DNA of 57,316 nucleotides from Rhodospirillales bacterium (GCA_007695045.1 REEP01000084.1:1-57316); one strand, 5' to 3'; counted from the stretch's first letter, positions 31,165-40,486 are shown. Notes: a model not told the origin generated them from the letters alone. Numbers and translations are program-made.

Positions 31165-32400
31165 TCAAGTTGCCGTCCTGGACAGATGCACGTGACCGGC
31201 ATCCACGCTCAGGAACTGGGCGGTACCGCGAACCGGTCGGAACAGGGCGGGATCGGTGCCGGTGTACCAAGCCTGCACGCCCAGTGCCCCGACCAGTTCG
31301 AACAAAGCCCCCCGGTGGCGTGCATCCAGGTGGGCCGCCACTTCGTCGAGCAACAGCAGGGGCAGGGTCCCCCGGGTTGCCGCCTGGGCGCGGACACCGG
31401 CCAGAACCACCGCCAGCAGCAGGACCTTTTGCTCCCCCGTGGAGCACAGGCCGGCGGCACGCCCGGTCGCCGCATGGCGGACAATGACGTCGGTGCGATG
31501 CGGGCCCACCGAAGCACCACCGCTCTCGGCATCGGCGGAGCGTGCTTTTGCCAGCGTGTCCCGCAGCAAGTCTTCGCATACGAGTGCCGGATGCCGGTCC
31601 AACCAGTCATCCACCCCCCCGTCAAGGCCGATGGTGGCCGCCGGGAACGGTTCTTGTGCGCTGCCGGCGATCATGGTGAGGCGATCCGTCGTTTCCCGCC
31701 GTGCGGCTGCCACGGCGACGCCGTGACGCGCCATGGTATCTTCGAGGGCCGCGAGCCAAGCCTGATCCCGGCTCCGCTGGCGCAGCAGTCGGCCGCGTTC
31801 GCGCATCGCCCGTTCATAGGCGCTCACCCGTTCGGCATGTGCGGGCTCCATACCGTACGCCAGGCGATCGAGAAAACGGCGGCGAACCGATGCGCCTTCG
31901 GTGAAGAGCCGGTCCATCTCAGGCGTAAGCCAAGCCACTCCCAGCACATCCGCCAGCGCCCCTTGCCCCCGAGCCGGCTGGCCATCGATGCGGATCAGCC
32001 GCCGTTCCCGCCCGTTTGCGTGAGCGGCCACGTCACGAGCGGTACCGATTTCCGCCGGTCCTGCCGGTGTGCGCAGATGGGCCGCAACACCCCATGCGAC
32101 CGGCAGCGCGCCGTCGGCGCTCCAGCGCGTCACCTCATCGATGCGAGCCCGACGCAGCCCCCGACCCGGGGCGAGAAAGGACAACGCCTCCACCACGGTG
32201 GTCTTGCCGGCCCCGTTGGGCCCCGTCAGAACGACGGCCTCAGGACCAACGATCACCCGCAGCTGGGCAAAACAGCGGAATTCGGTGAGGGTAAGGCGGC
32301 TCACCGAGACCGCGGGCACGCCACAACCGGGCCCCGCATCGGTGCCCGGAGACGCCTCGCAAGTGGCGGAGGCCGCCAAGTCGGTACAGTCGATCGTCAC
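31165..32400 (-). CDS. recF: DNA replication and repair protein RecF
   Basis: A 411-residue SMC-like ATPase that loads RecA at gaps. Walker A is GPNGAGKT at residues 60-67, the signature region is STGEQKVLLLAV, and Walker B is LLLLDEVAAHLD. The block SVGPHRTDVIVRH is typical of RecF. The start used is the GTG at 32400, which overlaps the dnaN stop (GTGA). This gives an N-terminal extension of about 32 residues compared with most RecF proteins; a GTG at 32304 would give the usual length, so the true start is uncertain. Located between dnaN and gyrB as in many bacteria. Confidence 0.95.
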   Translation of the reverse strand: MTIDCTDLAASATCEASPGTDAGPGCGVPAVSVSRLTLTEFRCFAQLRVIVGPEAVVLTGPNGAGKTTVVEALSFLAPGRGLRRARIDEVTRWSADGALPVAWGVAAHLRTPAGPAEIGTARDVAAHANGRERRLIRIDGQPARGQGALADVLGVAWLTPEMDRLFTEGASVRRRFLDRLAYGMEPAHAERVSAYERAMRERGRLLRQRSRDQAWLAALEDTMARHGVAVAAARRETTDRLTMIAGSAQEPFPAATIGLDGGVDDWLDRHPALVCEDLLRDTLAKARSADAESGGASVGPHRTDVIVRHAATGRAAGLCSTGEQKVLLLAVVLAGVRAQAATRGTLPLLLLDEVAAHLDARHRGALFELVGALGVQAWYTGTDPALFRPVRGTAQFLSVDAGHVHLSRTAT

Positions 32401-33515
32401 ACCCGCATCGGCATCAGAACGAACAAGGCGCTGGCGTCGCCGACCTCCCGCAGCAATGTCGGAGATCCCGCATCGGACATGTCGAGACGCGCGTTGACGC
32501 CTTCGATCTGCTGCGTAATGTCCAAGAGATAGCGCGAATTGAAGCCGATTTCCAGAGGGTCGCCCTGATAATTGACTTCCAGTTCCTCGCTGGCGCTGCC
32601 GTGTTCGGGGCTGCTGGCCGATAACACGAGGGTCCCGTTGGCCACGGACAACTTGACCGCCCGTGACGTCTCACTGCAAATGGCAGCGACGCGATCGACC
32701 GCACCGACGAAAGCGCGGCACTCCACATCCAGTTGCTTGTCGTTACCCACCGGGATTACGCGCTGGTAGTCGGGATAGGTCCCGTCGATGAGTTTGGATG
32801 TGAGCATCACCTCATCGAACGTGAAGCGAACCTTGTTGGCCGACAGCGCAATGCTGACGTCGGATCCCGTGGCTTCGATCAATTTGCGCAACTCGTTGAC
32901 GGTCTTGCGCGGCAGAATGATCCCCGGCATGTTCGCGGCCCCGTCGGGCAGGGGCACTTCCACACTGGCCAAGCGGTGGCCGTCCGTAGCCACGGCCCGC
33001 AAGACGGCGACGCCGTCGTGATCCGCCTGATGCAGGTAAATCCCGTTCAGGTAATAACGGGTTTCCTCCGTGGAGATGGCAAACCGGGTGCGGTCCACCA
33101 AGCTCCTGAGCGCACCGGCCGGCAGACGAAACTCGTGCGCCATCTCGCCCCCGGACATCACGGGGAAATCCGTGACCGGCAATGACGGAAGGGTAAAGCG
33201 CGACCGGCCGCAACGGATATCGATGCGATCGGCATCATCGATGCTGTCAAGCAGGATCTCTGATCCTTCCGGCAGCTTGCGGACTACGTCGTAAAGCGTG
33301 TGTGCCGGCACTGTGCTGGCACCGGCCGCCTTGACCTTGGCAACCGTGCCTTCCACCACTTCCAGATCCATGTCGGTCGCCGTCAGGCTGAGCCGGTCAC
33401 CACCGGCCTCCAACTTCACGTTGGACAGGATAGGAATGGTCGTGCGCCGCTCCACGACGCTTTGAACGTGGGCAAGCGACCGCAGAAGAACCGCCCGTTC
33501 GATGGTGAGTTTCAT
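32397..33515 (-). CDS. dnaN: DNA polymerase III beta subunit (sliding clamp)
   Basis: A 372-residue clamp that encircles DNA and tethers polymerase III. It opens MKLTIERAVLLRSLAHVQSV, has the conserved PILSNVKLEA region, and ends with FVLMPMRV, the normal C-terminus (LMPMRL in E. coli). Three clamp repeats of about 120 residues fit the length. It lies between dnaA and recF. A 197-base gap separates it from dnaA, with a -10-like TATACT on the minus strand, so it may have a promoter of its own. Confidence 0.97.
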   Translation of the reverse strand: MKLTIERAVLLRSLAHVQSVVERRTTIPILSNVKLEAGGDRLSLTATDMDLEVVEGTVAKVKAAGASTVPAHTLYDVVRKLPEGSEILLDSIDDADRIDIRCGRSRFTLPSLPVTDFPVMSGGEMAHEFRLPAGALRSLVDRTRFAISTEETRYYLNGIYLHQADHDGVAVLRAVATDGHRLASVEVPLPDGAANMPGIILPRKTVNELRKLIEATGSDVSIALSANKVRFTFDEVMLTSKLIDGTYPDYQRVIPVGNDKQLDVECRAFVGAVDRVAAICSETSRAVKLSVANGTLVLSASSPEHGSASEELEVNYQGDPLEIGFNSRYLLDITQQIEGVNARLDMSDAGSPTLLREVGDASALFVLMPMRV

Positions 33516-33642
33516 GACGTCACAGAGACTTGTACCGCGTTGAAATCGCCCCTTCGTCCGGCGCCCTTAAGGGGGCGCGACGGGCGCGCGTGCCGTTGGG
33601 GCGGACAAGAGAAAGAAACCAGTCAATCGACCGGATCGCAAC

Positions 33643-33648
33643 AGTATA
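33643..33648 (-). promoter_or_regulatory. Possible dnaN -10 box
   Basis: TATACT on the minus strand, 127 bases upstream of the dnaN ATG, in the dnaA-dnaN spacer. The -35 region at 17-bp spacing (CTTCGC) is poor. A palindromic GCGCCC-TTAAGG-GGGCGC hairpin at 33561-33578 lies in the leader that would result. Confidence 0.3.
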
Positions 33649-33712
33649 GCAGACCGGCTTCCAATGCGAAGCGAATTCCGCCCGCCCCAAGGCGTTCCCC
33701 CGTTAAGCCTTC

Positions 33713-35119
33713 TCAGTTCTCCAGCATTCGCCTGAGCAATTCCACATCCTCGGCGAAGGCGTTGTCGGAGGCCAGCAATTCCTCCACCTTCCGCACCGCA
33801 TGCATCACGGTGGTGTGGTCACGGCCCCCGAATTTCCGCCCGATCTCGGGCAAGGAGCGCGACGTCAGTTGCTTGGCCAGGTACATGGCCACCTGTCTGG
33901 GCCGGGCGACCGAGCGAGCACGGCGCGCCGAGTGCATGTCCGAGACGCGGATGTTGAAGTGGCCAGCCACCTGCTTCTGGATTTCTTCGATGGTGATGCG
34001 CCGGTCGTTGGCGCGGAGCAGGTCCTGCAGCACCTCCTGGGTGGTCTCGAGGGTGATGTTGCGGCCGACCAGCTGTGCGTGTGCCACCACGCGGTTGAGC
34101 GCACCTTCCAGCTCCCGGACGTTTGCGGTGATCTTGTGGGCGAGAAACTCCATCACCTTCGTCGGGATCGTCACCCCGATCTGCTCGGCCTTGGATTGCA
34201 GGATGCCAAGCCGAAGCTCGTAGGTCGTGGCGTGAATATCGGCGACGAGGCCGCAGTTGAGCCGTGACTTCAGGCGTTCCTGGATGCCCTCCAGGTCGCT
34301 GGGCGACTTGTCAGCCGACAAGACAATCTGCCGACCCTGATCGACCAGCGCGTTAAAGGTGTGAAAGAATTCTTCTTGAGTGGATTCCTTGCCGCTTATG
34401 AACTGGACGTCATCGATCATCAGAATGTCGACCGACCGGAACTGGTCCTTGAAATCGACCGTGTTTTGCTCCCTTAAGGCACGGATGAAGCGGTACATGA
34501 ACTTTTCCGCCGACAGGTAGATCACGGAGCGGACCGGAATACGGCAGCGGATCTCCCAGCCGATGGCGTGGAGAAGATGGGTCTTGCCGAGGCCGACGCC
34601 GCCATAGAGAAACAGCGGGTTGAAGGGTACCCGCTCGGCCTCGGCAACCCGGCGGGCAGCGGCATAGGCGAACTCGTTGGGCTTGCCGACCACAAAGTTC
34701 TCGAACGTGTAGCGGGGATCGAGCGGCGCGCCGATATCATGGGCGGTCTCTCCGACGAAAGCTGCCGGACGCGCCACCTCCGTGGCGGCGGCCGGACGAC
34801 CGCCGTCCGCGCCGCCGTTGACGGACCGCGCCGCACCATTGGCGCACAGACGATCATTCTGTACGATAATGTCGATGCGCTGAATGTCCGGGTTTTCGCC
34901 ACCCCAGAGAAGGCGAAGCCGGTCGATATAATGGGCCAACACCCAATCCCGCATGAACCGGGTCGGTACCGACAGAGTCAGCAAACCATCCCGCATCTCG
35001 CGAACAGACAGCGGCTTGAGCCAGCTCTGATACGCGGCTTCGCCGATTTCCCCCCGAAGAGCGTCGCTGACCTTCACCCACTGCGCTTGGATTGGTGTGT
35101 GCACCTCTTCACTGGTCAT
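33713..35119 (-). CDS. dnaA: Chromosomal replication initiator protein DnaA
   Basis: A 468-residue AAA+ initiator. Domain I is at residues 10-80 (VKVSDALRGEIGEAAYQSWL), followed by a variable linker. The AAA+ domain has Walker A GGVGLGKTH, Walker B ILMIDDVQF, and the sensor regions. Domain IV ends with the DnaA signature RRARSVARPRQVAMYLA and GGRDHTTVMHAVRK, which binds DnaA boxes. The ATG at 35119 was selected because MTSEEVHTPIQ leads directly into domain I and GGGG lies upstream; 30 further codons are open. It follows rpsT, a gene order common in alphaproteobacteria. A GANTC site (35266-35270) and a tandem GTGACAC repeat (35216-35229) lie in its upstream region. Confidence 0.97.
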   Translation of the reverse strand: MTSEEVHTPIQAQWVKVSDALRGEIGEAAYQSWLKPLSVREMRDGLLTLSVPTRFMRDWVLAHYIDRLRLLWGGENPDIQRIDIIVQNDRLCANGAARSVNGGADGGRPAAATEVARPAAFVGETAHDIGAPLDPRYTFENFVVGKPNEFAYAAARRVAEAERVPFNPLFLYGGVGLGKTHLLHAIGWEIRCRIPVRSVIYLSAEKFMYRFIRALREQNTVDFKDQFRSVDILMIDDVQFISGKESTQEEFFHTFNALVDQGRQIVLSADKSPSDLEGIQERLKSRLNCGLVADIHATTYELRLGILQSKAEQIGVTIPTKVMEFLAHKITANVRELEGALNRVVAHAQLVGRNITLETTQEVLQDLLRANDRRITIEEIQKQVAGHFNIRVSDMHSARRARSVARPRQVAMYLAKQLTSRSLPEIGRKFGGRDHTTVMHAVRKVEELLASDNAFAEDVELLRRMLEN

Positions 35120-35884
35120 GATCCCCGTTGTCCCTTTCTGGCCTTGCCGCAAACCCAACCAGCTCAGCCCTCGTGCGCCCACCCAGTGGCGCTGCGAACG
35201 AGGACGCACCGGCGTGTGACACGTGACACCGGACAGACGGGAACCCGGTTGCTGTCGGCAAAGGCGACTCCGTCAACCCCGCCGACCGGCACCCTTCCTC
35301 GTGACTGCGACAGATACCACCCCGCCTTCGCCCCCGGCACACTTGGTCCGCAGCATCCGCGCCTTGGACGAAGGAACGATCCCTCTGCTTCTTTGATGCC
35401 CCCGAGAAAGCTATTCCCGCTCGGCCCTGAACCTACCCCACTTGGGGTGCTGCATCAACCCTTTATTAACCCAAAACCTCGAAGGACGACCCCCGAAACG
35501 ACCACTTACCCGCCATCCTGCTTGTTTTTGGGCATGACTGTGCCATCGCCTGTTTCGACGTTCTTGCGCCACCGGACGGGTGGATGATCACTTTATAAGG
35601 CCCTACACCGGGCACGATCCGGTTCTTGTTGGTTTTGACTGCCGGTCTTGCCCGAGACCCCTGCGAAGTTACCTGCCGGCCGGGCTTACGGCAACGTGAT
35701 CGAAACGGGAACGGAAGCAAATAATTGGCTTGACAGCATCGGCAACTTCTACCCCTGGTACAACCGTCTTAAGTAGCCAAGCCGCAGGCATGCCACTGGT
35801 GCCGCAGTCGACGGGGCGCCGCGGATAACCGATGTTCGTCGGGATCGGTGTCGGGTTAGGTCGTACTTCGGGGGCGCTTCGACA
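35120..35884. other. Intergenic region between rpsT and dnaA, no gene and no recognisable origin
   Basis: About 765 bases without a supportable gene. I looked for DnaA boxes (TTATCCACA and one-mismatch forms) on both strands and found none, so I do not call oriC. The region holds a tandem GTGACAC pair (35216-35229), one GANTC site (35266-35270), a small ACCCC/GGGGT hairpin (35435-35448), and AT-rich patches near 35460 and 35720. Minus-strand open frames at 35466-35720 and 35669-35983 lack family similarity. The dnaA promoter must lie here but could not be pinned. Confidence 0.5.
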
Positions 35885-35904
35885 TAAAGGCACCGCCGGC
35901 GCCC
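35885..35904 (-). terminator. Intrinsic terminator of rpsT
   Basis: On the minus strand GGCGCC pairs with GGTGCC (one G-U pair) around a 3-base loop and is followed by TTTAT, three bases after the rpsT stop codon. The T-run is short, but the position and form fit a compact terminator. Confidence 0.5.
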
Positions 35905-35906
35905 GC

Positions 35907-36179
35907 TCAAGCCCCGGCGGAGAGCCCTTTGATGCGATGGGACAGGCGCGACAGCTTACGCGCCGCCGTGTTGCGGTGAACAACGCCTTTGTTGACCCCC
36001 CGCATCAACTCCGGCTGCGCCTCCTGGAAGGCGGACTTGGCCGCCTCCGCATCGCCGCCGGCGATCGCGCGCTCCACCTTCCGAATGAAGGTGCGAATAC
36101 GACGAATGCGGGAACGGTTGACCACGGTACGGCGCTTGGTTTGCCGAATACGCTTCTTAGCGGATGCTGAGTGAGCCAT
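35907..36179 (-). CDS. rpsT: 30S ribosomal protein S20
   Basis: A 90-residue highly basic protein that binds 16S rRNA early in 30S assembly. It opens [17 protein letters not shown], has the conserved [16 protein letters not shown] stretch, and ends with [17 protein letters not shown] and a short tail. Length is normal. A strong sigma70 promoter lies 50-78 bases upstream and a compact hairpin follows the stop, so it is monocistronic. S20 is often encoded immediately before dnaA in alphaproteobacteria. Confidence 0.96.
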   Translation of the reverse strand: MAHSASAKKRIRQTKRRTVVNRSRIRRIRTFIRKVERAIAGGDAEAAKSAFQEAQPELMRGVNKGVVHRNTAARKLSRLSHRIKGLSAGA

Positions 36180-36228
36180 GGCGGCGGGCTAAACCTCGTG
36201 ATTGGCGCAAAGGAACACAGGACCGCGG

Positions 36229-36257
36229 CTTATAACCGCGGCCCCACGTTTCGTCAA
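36229..36257 (-). promoter_or_regulatory. Sigma70 promoter of rpsT
   Basis: On the minus strand TTGACG (36257-36252) and TATAAG (36234-36229) are separated by exactly 17 bases. Transcription would begin about 43 bases before the rpsT ATG. The -10 box is flanked on both sides by CCGCGG, making a palindromic setting that could form a hairpin or operator. Confidence 0.8.
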
Positions 36258-36325
36258 CGGAAAGGCGCCAGCCTGCCCGGCGCGGCCGCTGTCCCGACGG
36301 TCACGCCGCGCCCTCGGCCAGCCGT

Positions 36326-37102
36326 TCAACGATTGCCGAACTGCGGCTTGCGCTTCTCCGCGAATGCCGCCATGCCTTCCTTCTGGTCGGCGGTGCTGAA
36401 GGTTGCATGGAACATCCGGCGTTCGAAGCGGATGCCTTCGCTCAGGGTGGTCTCGAAGGCGCGGTTTACCGCTTCCTTGGCCAGCATGGCGATGGGCAGC
36501 GACATGCGGGCGATCTTCTCGGCCGCCTTCATCGCCTCGGCCTCCAATTCGGCCGCCGGTATCACGCGGCTCACCAAGCCGGCACGCTCCGCCTCTTCGG
36601 CGTCCATCATCCGGCCGGTCAGGCACAACTCCATCGCCTTGGCCTTGCCGATGGCGCGGGTCAGGCGTTGCGTCCCGCCGGCGCCCGGGATCGTCGCGAT
36701 GGTGATCTCCGGCTGGCCGAACTTGGCCGTGTCGGCGGCCAGGATGAAATCGCACATCATCGCCACCTCGCAGCCGCCGCCGAGCGCATAGCCGGCTACC
36801 GCGGCAATCACCGGCTTGCGGCAGGCCGGGATGCGTTCCCATGTGGTCGTGATGAAATCTTCCGAGTAGCAGTCGACGAAGGTCTTGTCCTTCATCTCCT
36901 TGATGTCGGCGCCGGCGGCAAAGGCCTTGTCGCTGCCGGTGATGAGGATGGCGCCGATCCCGGCATCGGCCTCGAACTCGTCGAGGGCGCTCTTGAGTTC
37001 GCCCATCAGGCCCGAATTGAGGGCATTCAGGGCGTCCGGCCGGTTGAGCCGGATGAACCCCACCGCCCCTCGTTTCTCCGCGATGATGAATTCGTAGGCC
37101 AT
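36326..37102 (-). CDS. Enoyl-CoA hydratase
   Basis: A 258-residue crotonase-family enzyme that adds water to 2-enoyl-CoA in beta-oxidation. The oxyanion-hole region is AAGADIKEM at residues 62-70 and GYALGGG at 104-110. The two catalytic glutamates are present: Glu112 in GGGCEVAM and Glu132 in FGQPEITI. The sequence is close to mitochondrial short-chain enoyl-CoA hydratase throughout, including [22 protein letters not shown] as split blocks and the ending [14 protein letters not shown]. It is complete. It lies upstream of rpsT on the same strand, with a separate rpsT promoter between. Confidence 0.93.
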   Translation of the reverse strand: MAYEFIIAEKRGAVGFIRLNRPDALNALNSGLMGELKSALDEFEADAGIGAILITGSDKAFAAGADIKEMKDKTFVDCYSEDFITTTWERIPACRKPVIAAVAGYALGGGCEVAMMCDFILAADTAKFGQPEITIATIPGAGGTQRLTRAIGKAKAMELCLTGRMMDAEEAERAGLVSRVIPAAELEAEAMKAAEKIARMSLPIAMLAKEAVNRAFETTLSEGIRFERRMFHATFSTADQKEGMAAFAEKRKPQFGNR

Positions 37103-37250
37103 TCAAATCACTCCCAATCCCCTGGTTGTCACGGTTCCCCAACGGGCGAAGACGCCGACCGGGGCGTCCCTGAGCCGCCGGCCGCCATCCTGTGTTAGAC
37201 CCGCGGCACCGCTGCATCAATGGAAAACCCGATCCTGAGCTGACGCGGGC

Positions 37251-38099
37251 TCAATGCTGTCGCTTCGGGCAGAAAAAGGTCGATCGACCGGCCTGAACGA
37301 TGCGCCGGATGCCGCCGGTGCGAACCGCATCGCAGGTGCAGCCGGGGCAGGCCAGACCGGTTCTGCCGTAGACCGCGAAGCCGTGCTGGAAGGTGCCGAG
37401 TTGCCCCGACGGGCTCCGATGATCGCGCAGGGACGATCCGCCCGACCGGATGGCGTCGACCAGCACCGCGCGGATCGCGCCGACCAGGCGGGCGGCCCGC
37501 CGGCCCCGGACCGATCCGGCCTGCCGTCGTGGCGACAGCCCGGCACGAAACAGGCTTTCGCACACATAGATGTTGCCGAGCCCGGCCACCAGACGCTGGT
37601 CCAGCAGCGCGGCTTTGATGGTCGTGATCCGCCCGGTCAGAGCGTGTTCCAAAACCGCCTGGTTGAAGGCATCGCTAAGCGGTTCGGGTCCCAGCGCCGC
37701 CAGTCGCGGATGGGTTGCCAGCGCGCTTTCGGGAAACAGGTCCATGAACCCGAAGCGGCGCGGATCGCAATAGCGAAGGGTCACGCCGGCATCGCTGATC
37801 AGCGTCACGTGGTCGTGGGGCTGCGGCGGCGGCACCGGCTCCCCCGCCGGGATGACACGGAACCGGCCGGACATGCCGAGATGGACGAGTAGGACGTGCC
37901 GGTCGTCCAGATGGATCAGAAGGTACTTGCCGCGCCGTTCGATCGCCGTCACCCGGCGGTCGCGAACCCGGTCGGCGAACCCTGGCGGCAGGGGAAAACG
38001 CAAATCCGACCGTGCCTGACTGACGGCTGCCACCCGATGCCCCACCAGCACCGGGATCAGCCCCAGGCGTACCGTTTCGACTTCAGGGAGTTCCGGCAT
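37251..38099 (-). CDS. mutM: Formamidopyrimidine-DNA glycosylase (Fpg) with altered zinc finger
   Basis: A 282-residue base-excision repair enzyme that removes 8-oxoguanine. The N-terminus PELPEVETV carries the catalytic Pro2 and Glu3 (numbered with Met1), and Lys58 lies in the RRGKYLL loop. HLGMSGRFR is conserved. The C-terminal zinc finger is unusual: cysteines at 251, 254 and 277 occupy three ligand positions, but the fourth, normally CPxCQ, is Arg280 (FFCPKRQH at the very end). An extra Cys256 is present and might substitute. The gene is divergent from ubiE with only 34 bases between starts, and its promoter may lie inside ubiE. Confidence 0.93.
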   Translation of the reverse strand: MPELPEVETVRLGLIPVLVGHRVAAVSQARSDLRFPLPPGFADRVRDRRVTAIERRGKYLLIHLDDRHVLLVHLGMSGRFRVIPAGEPVPPPQPHDHVTLISDAGVTLRYCDPRRFGFMDLFPESALATHPRLAALGPEPLSDAFNQAVLEHALTGRITTIKAALLDQRLVAGLGNIYVCESLFRAGLSPRRQAGSVRGRRAARLVGAIRAVLVDAIRSGGSSLRDHRSPSGQLGTFQHGFAVYGRTGLACPGCTCDAVRTGGIRRIVQAGRSTFFCPKRQH

Positions 38100-38133
38100 G
38101 GCCGCACGCTAGCAAGCGGCACGGGGTTCGGCT

Positions 38134-38919
38134 ATGGTCTCGCTCATGTCGAAGCCGAAAACAGCTCCCGGCGCCGGCCAGGACGCGGACGCCACCCATT
38201 TCGGGTTCCGGACGGTCCCGTTGGCCGAGAAGGCGCCCCTGGTCGCCGGCGTCTTTTCGAGCGTCGCCGACCGCTACGACCTGATGAACGACCTGATGAG
38301 CCTCGGCATCCACCGTGCCTGGAAAGCGGCGATGCTGGACTGGCTCGCGGTCCGCCCGGACATGCACCTGCTCGACGTGGGTGGCGGCACCGGCGATATC
38401 GCGTTCCGTTTCCTGGACCGCGGCGGCCGCGCGGTGACGGTGCTGGACGTCAACCCGGCCATGCTGGCAGTTGGCCGGAACCGCGCACTGGACGCCGGAC
38501 ACCTGCGCGATGTCAGCTGGGTCTGCGGTGATGCCGAGCGGCTGCCGGTGCGCGACGCTTCAGTGGATGCCTACACCACGGCTTTCTGCCTGCGCAACGT
38601 CACCCGGATCGACCGGGCGCTGGCGGAGGCGCGCCGGGTGCTGAAGCCGGGCGGGCGGTTCCTCTGCCTGGAATTCAGCCGGGTCACGATGTCCGCGTTG
38701 CGCCGCCTTTACGATCCCTATTCCTTCCGGGTGCTGCCGGCCCTGGGCCAGATGGTCACGGGCAACGGCGATGCCTACCGCTATCTGGCGGAGAGCATCC
38801 GGCGCTTCCCGCCGCAACAGGACTTCGCCCGCATGGTGGCGGATGCCGGCCTCGATCTGGTCCGCTACCGCAACCTGTCCGGCGGCATCGCCGCTCTGCA
38901 TTCCGCTTGGCGCACATGA
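38134..38919 (+). CDS. ubiE: Ubiquinone/menaquinone C-methyltransferase UbiE
   Basis: A 261-residue class I SAM-dependent methyltransferase for the C-methylation step of quinone synthesis. The family opening FGFRTVPLAEKAPLVAGVFS is followed by VADRYDLMNDLMSLGIHRAWK in two parts. The SAM site is LLDVGGGTGDIAFRF. The hallmark NVTRIDRALAEARRVLKPGG is next, then LEFSR and, at the end, LSGGIAALHSAWR. The ATG at 38134 or at 38146 could start the protein. The next gene, ubiB, also acts in ubiquinone synthesis, which argues for one operon. Confidence 0.95.
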   Translation: MVSLMSKPKTAPGAGQDADATHFGFRTVPLAEKAPLVAGVFSSVADRYDLMNDLMSLGIHRAWKAAMLDWLAVRPDMHLLDVGGGTGDIAFRFLDRGGRAVTVLDVNPAMLAVGRNRALDAGHLRDVSWVCGDAERLPVRDASVDAYTTAFCLRNVTRIDRALAEARRVLKPGGRFLCLEFSRVTMSALRRLYDPYSFRVLPALGQMVTGNGDAYRYLAESIRRFPPQQDFARMVADAGLDLVRYRNLSGGIAALHSAWRT

Positions 38920-38956
38920 TGGCAGCGCCTGAGCGGCGACCGCGCACCGGGGCCTC

Positions 38957-40486
38957 ATGATCCGCGATGTACGCCATGCTTGGCGCCTTCTGCTGATCGC
39001 CCGGTTGCTGGCGCGCCACGATGCCCTGTTCCCGCTGGAGCGGATCGGCGTCGCGGCACCGGTCACCGCTCTGGCTCGTCTGGTATCCCGGCGGCACGAG
39101 CCGGGACGTCCGGGACAACGGCTCGCCCGCGCCCTGCAGCAAGCGGGCCCGTCCTTTATCAAGATGGGCCAAGCGCTTTCGTCCCGCCCCGACCTTATCG
39201 GCGAGGATATTGCCGCGGATCTGTCCGACCTCCAGGATCGGGTGGCACCGTTCCCGGGCGCCGCTGCCCGTGCCACCATCGAGGCCGAACTGGAGGCGCC
39301 GATCGCTGATCTGTTTCGAAGCTTCGACGATCAGCCGATAGCGGCCGCGTCCATCGCTCAGGTCCATCACGCGGTGGATACGGAGGGGCGAGAGGTTGCC
39401 GTGAAGGTGCTGCGGCCGGGCGTCGAAGAGGCATTCTCGCGGGATCTCGACTTGTTTTTCTGGCTGGCCGAACTGATCGAAATGGCGCGCCCGGATCTTC
39501 GGCGACTGCGCCCCATCGACTCCATCCGAACCATCGCCGAGACGGTGGAGATCGAGATGGATTTGAGGTTCGAGGCAGCCGCCGCCGTTGAGTTGGCCGA
39601 GAACATGGCCGACGACGCGGGCTTTCGCATCCCTCGGGTGGACTGGGGACGTACCGGCAGCCGGGTTCTGACGACCGAATGGGTTTCCGGCATTCCCATC
39701 GACGACCGGAACGCGCTGATCGCTGCCGGCCACGATCCGGAAGCCCTGCTTGCCAAGTCCGCGGAAGCCTTTTTCCTGCAGGTGTTTCGCGACGGCTTCT
39801 TCCATGCCGACCTGCATGCCGGCAACATGTTCGTCCGCCCGGACGGCAGCATCGTCGCGGTGGATTTCGGCATCATGGGCCGAATCGACCGCAAGACGCG
39901 GCTGCATCTGGCGGAATTGCTCCTGGCCTTCCTCAGCCGCGACTACCGCCGCGCCGCCGAAGTGCATTTCGCCGCCGGCTGGGTCCCGGCGCACCGCTCG
40001 GTGGATGCCTTCACTCAGGCCTGCCGCTCCATCGCCGAGCCGATCATGGACAAACCCCAGAACGAGATTTCGATTGCGAAGTTGCTGGGCCACCTGTTCC
40101 AGATCACCAAGACCTTCGACATGGAGACCCAGCCCGACCTGCTTTTGTTGCAGCGGACGATGCTGGTGGCCGAGGGCACCGGGCGCGCCCTGTGCCCCGA
40201 TGCCAACATGTGGCTGCTGGCCCGCCCGCTGATGGAACGATGGATGCGCGAGACGTTCTCACCCGAAACCCGGATCCGGGAGGTGGCGGAGGAGGTGCGC
40301 ACCCGACTGGCACGGGCGCCGGAACTGCTGGGCAAGCTGGAAGCAGGGGCGAGCGCTCTCGCCGACGGCACCATGCGCCTGCATCCGGATACGCTCCGGG
40401 CACTTCGGCGCGACGATCGCCGGCACACGATCACGGTGGTCTGGGCTACCATCGTTCTGATCCTGGTGCTGATTATCGCAGCCTGA
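38957..40486 (+). CDS. ubiB: Ubiquinone biosynthesis atypical kinase UbiB
   Basis: A 509-residue member of the UbiB/ADCK (ABC1) family, required for ubiquinone synthesis, probably through ATPase activity on or near lipid intermediates at the membrane. The KxGQ motif is FIKMGQALSSRPDL, the Ala-rich nucleotide loop is AAASIAQVHHA, the catalytic Lys is in EVAVKVLRPG, the catalytic loop is HADLHAGNMFV, and the metal site is VDFGIMGRI. The C-terminus is a hydrophobic segment (about residues 485-507) that anchors it. It starts 37 bases after ubiE. Confidence 0.95.
   Translation: MIRDVRHAWRLLLIARLLARHDALFPLERIGVAAPVTALARLVSRRHEPGRPGQRLARALQQAGPSFIKMGQALSSRPDLIGEDIAADLSDLQDRVAPFPGAAARATIEAELEAPIADLFRSFDDQPIAAASIAQVHHAVDTEGREVAVKVLRPGVEEAFSRDLDLFFWLAELIEMARPDLRRLRPIDSIRTIAETVEIEMDLRFEAAAAVELAENMADDAGFRIPRVDWGRTGSRVLTTEWVSGIPIDDRNALIAAGHDPEALLAKSAEAFFLQVFRDGFFHADLHAGNMFVRPDGSIVAVDFGIMGRIDRKTRLHLAELLLAFLSRDYRRAAEVHFAAGWVPAHRSVDAFTQACRSIAEPIMDKPQNEISIAKLLGHLFQITKTFDMETQPDLLLLQRTMLVAEGTGRALCPDANMWLLARPLMERWMRETFSPETRIREVAEEVRTRLARAPELLGKLEAGASALADGTMRLHPDTLRALRRDDRRHTITVVWATIVLILVLIIAA

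Noticed and set aside
35120-35906. Chromosomal origin next to dnaA
   Set aside because: No DnaA-box cluster was found on either strand and no AT-rich unwinding region of convincing size. The single TTATCCACC seen elsewhere is inside frdC.
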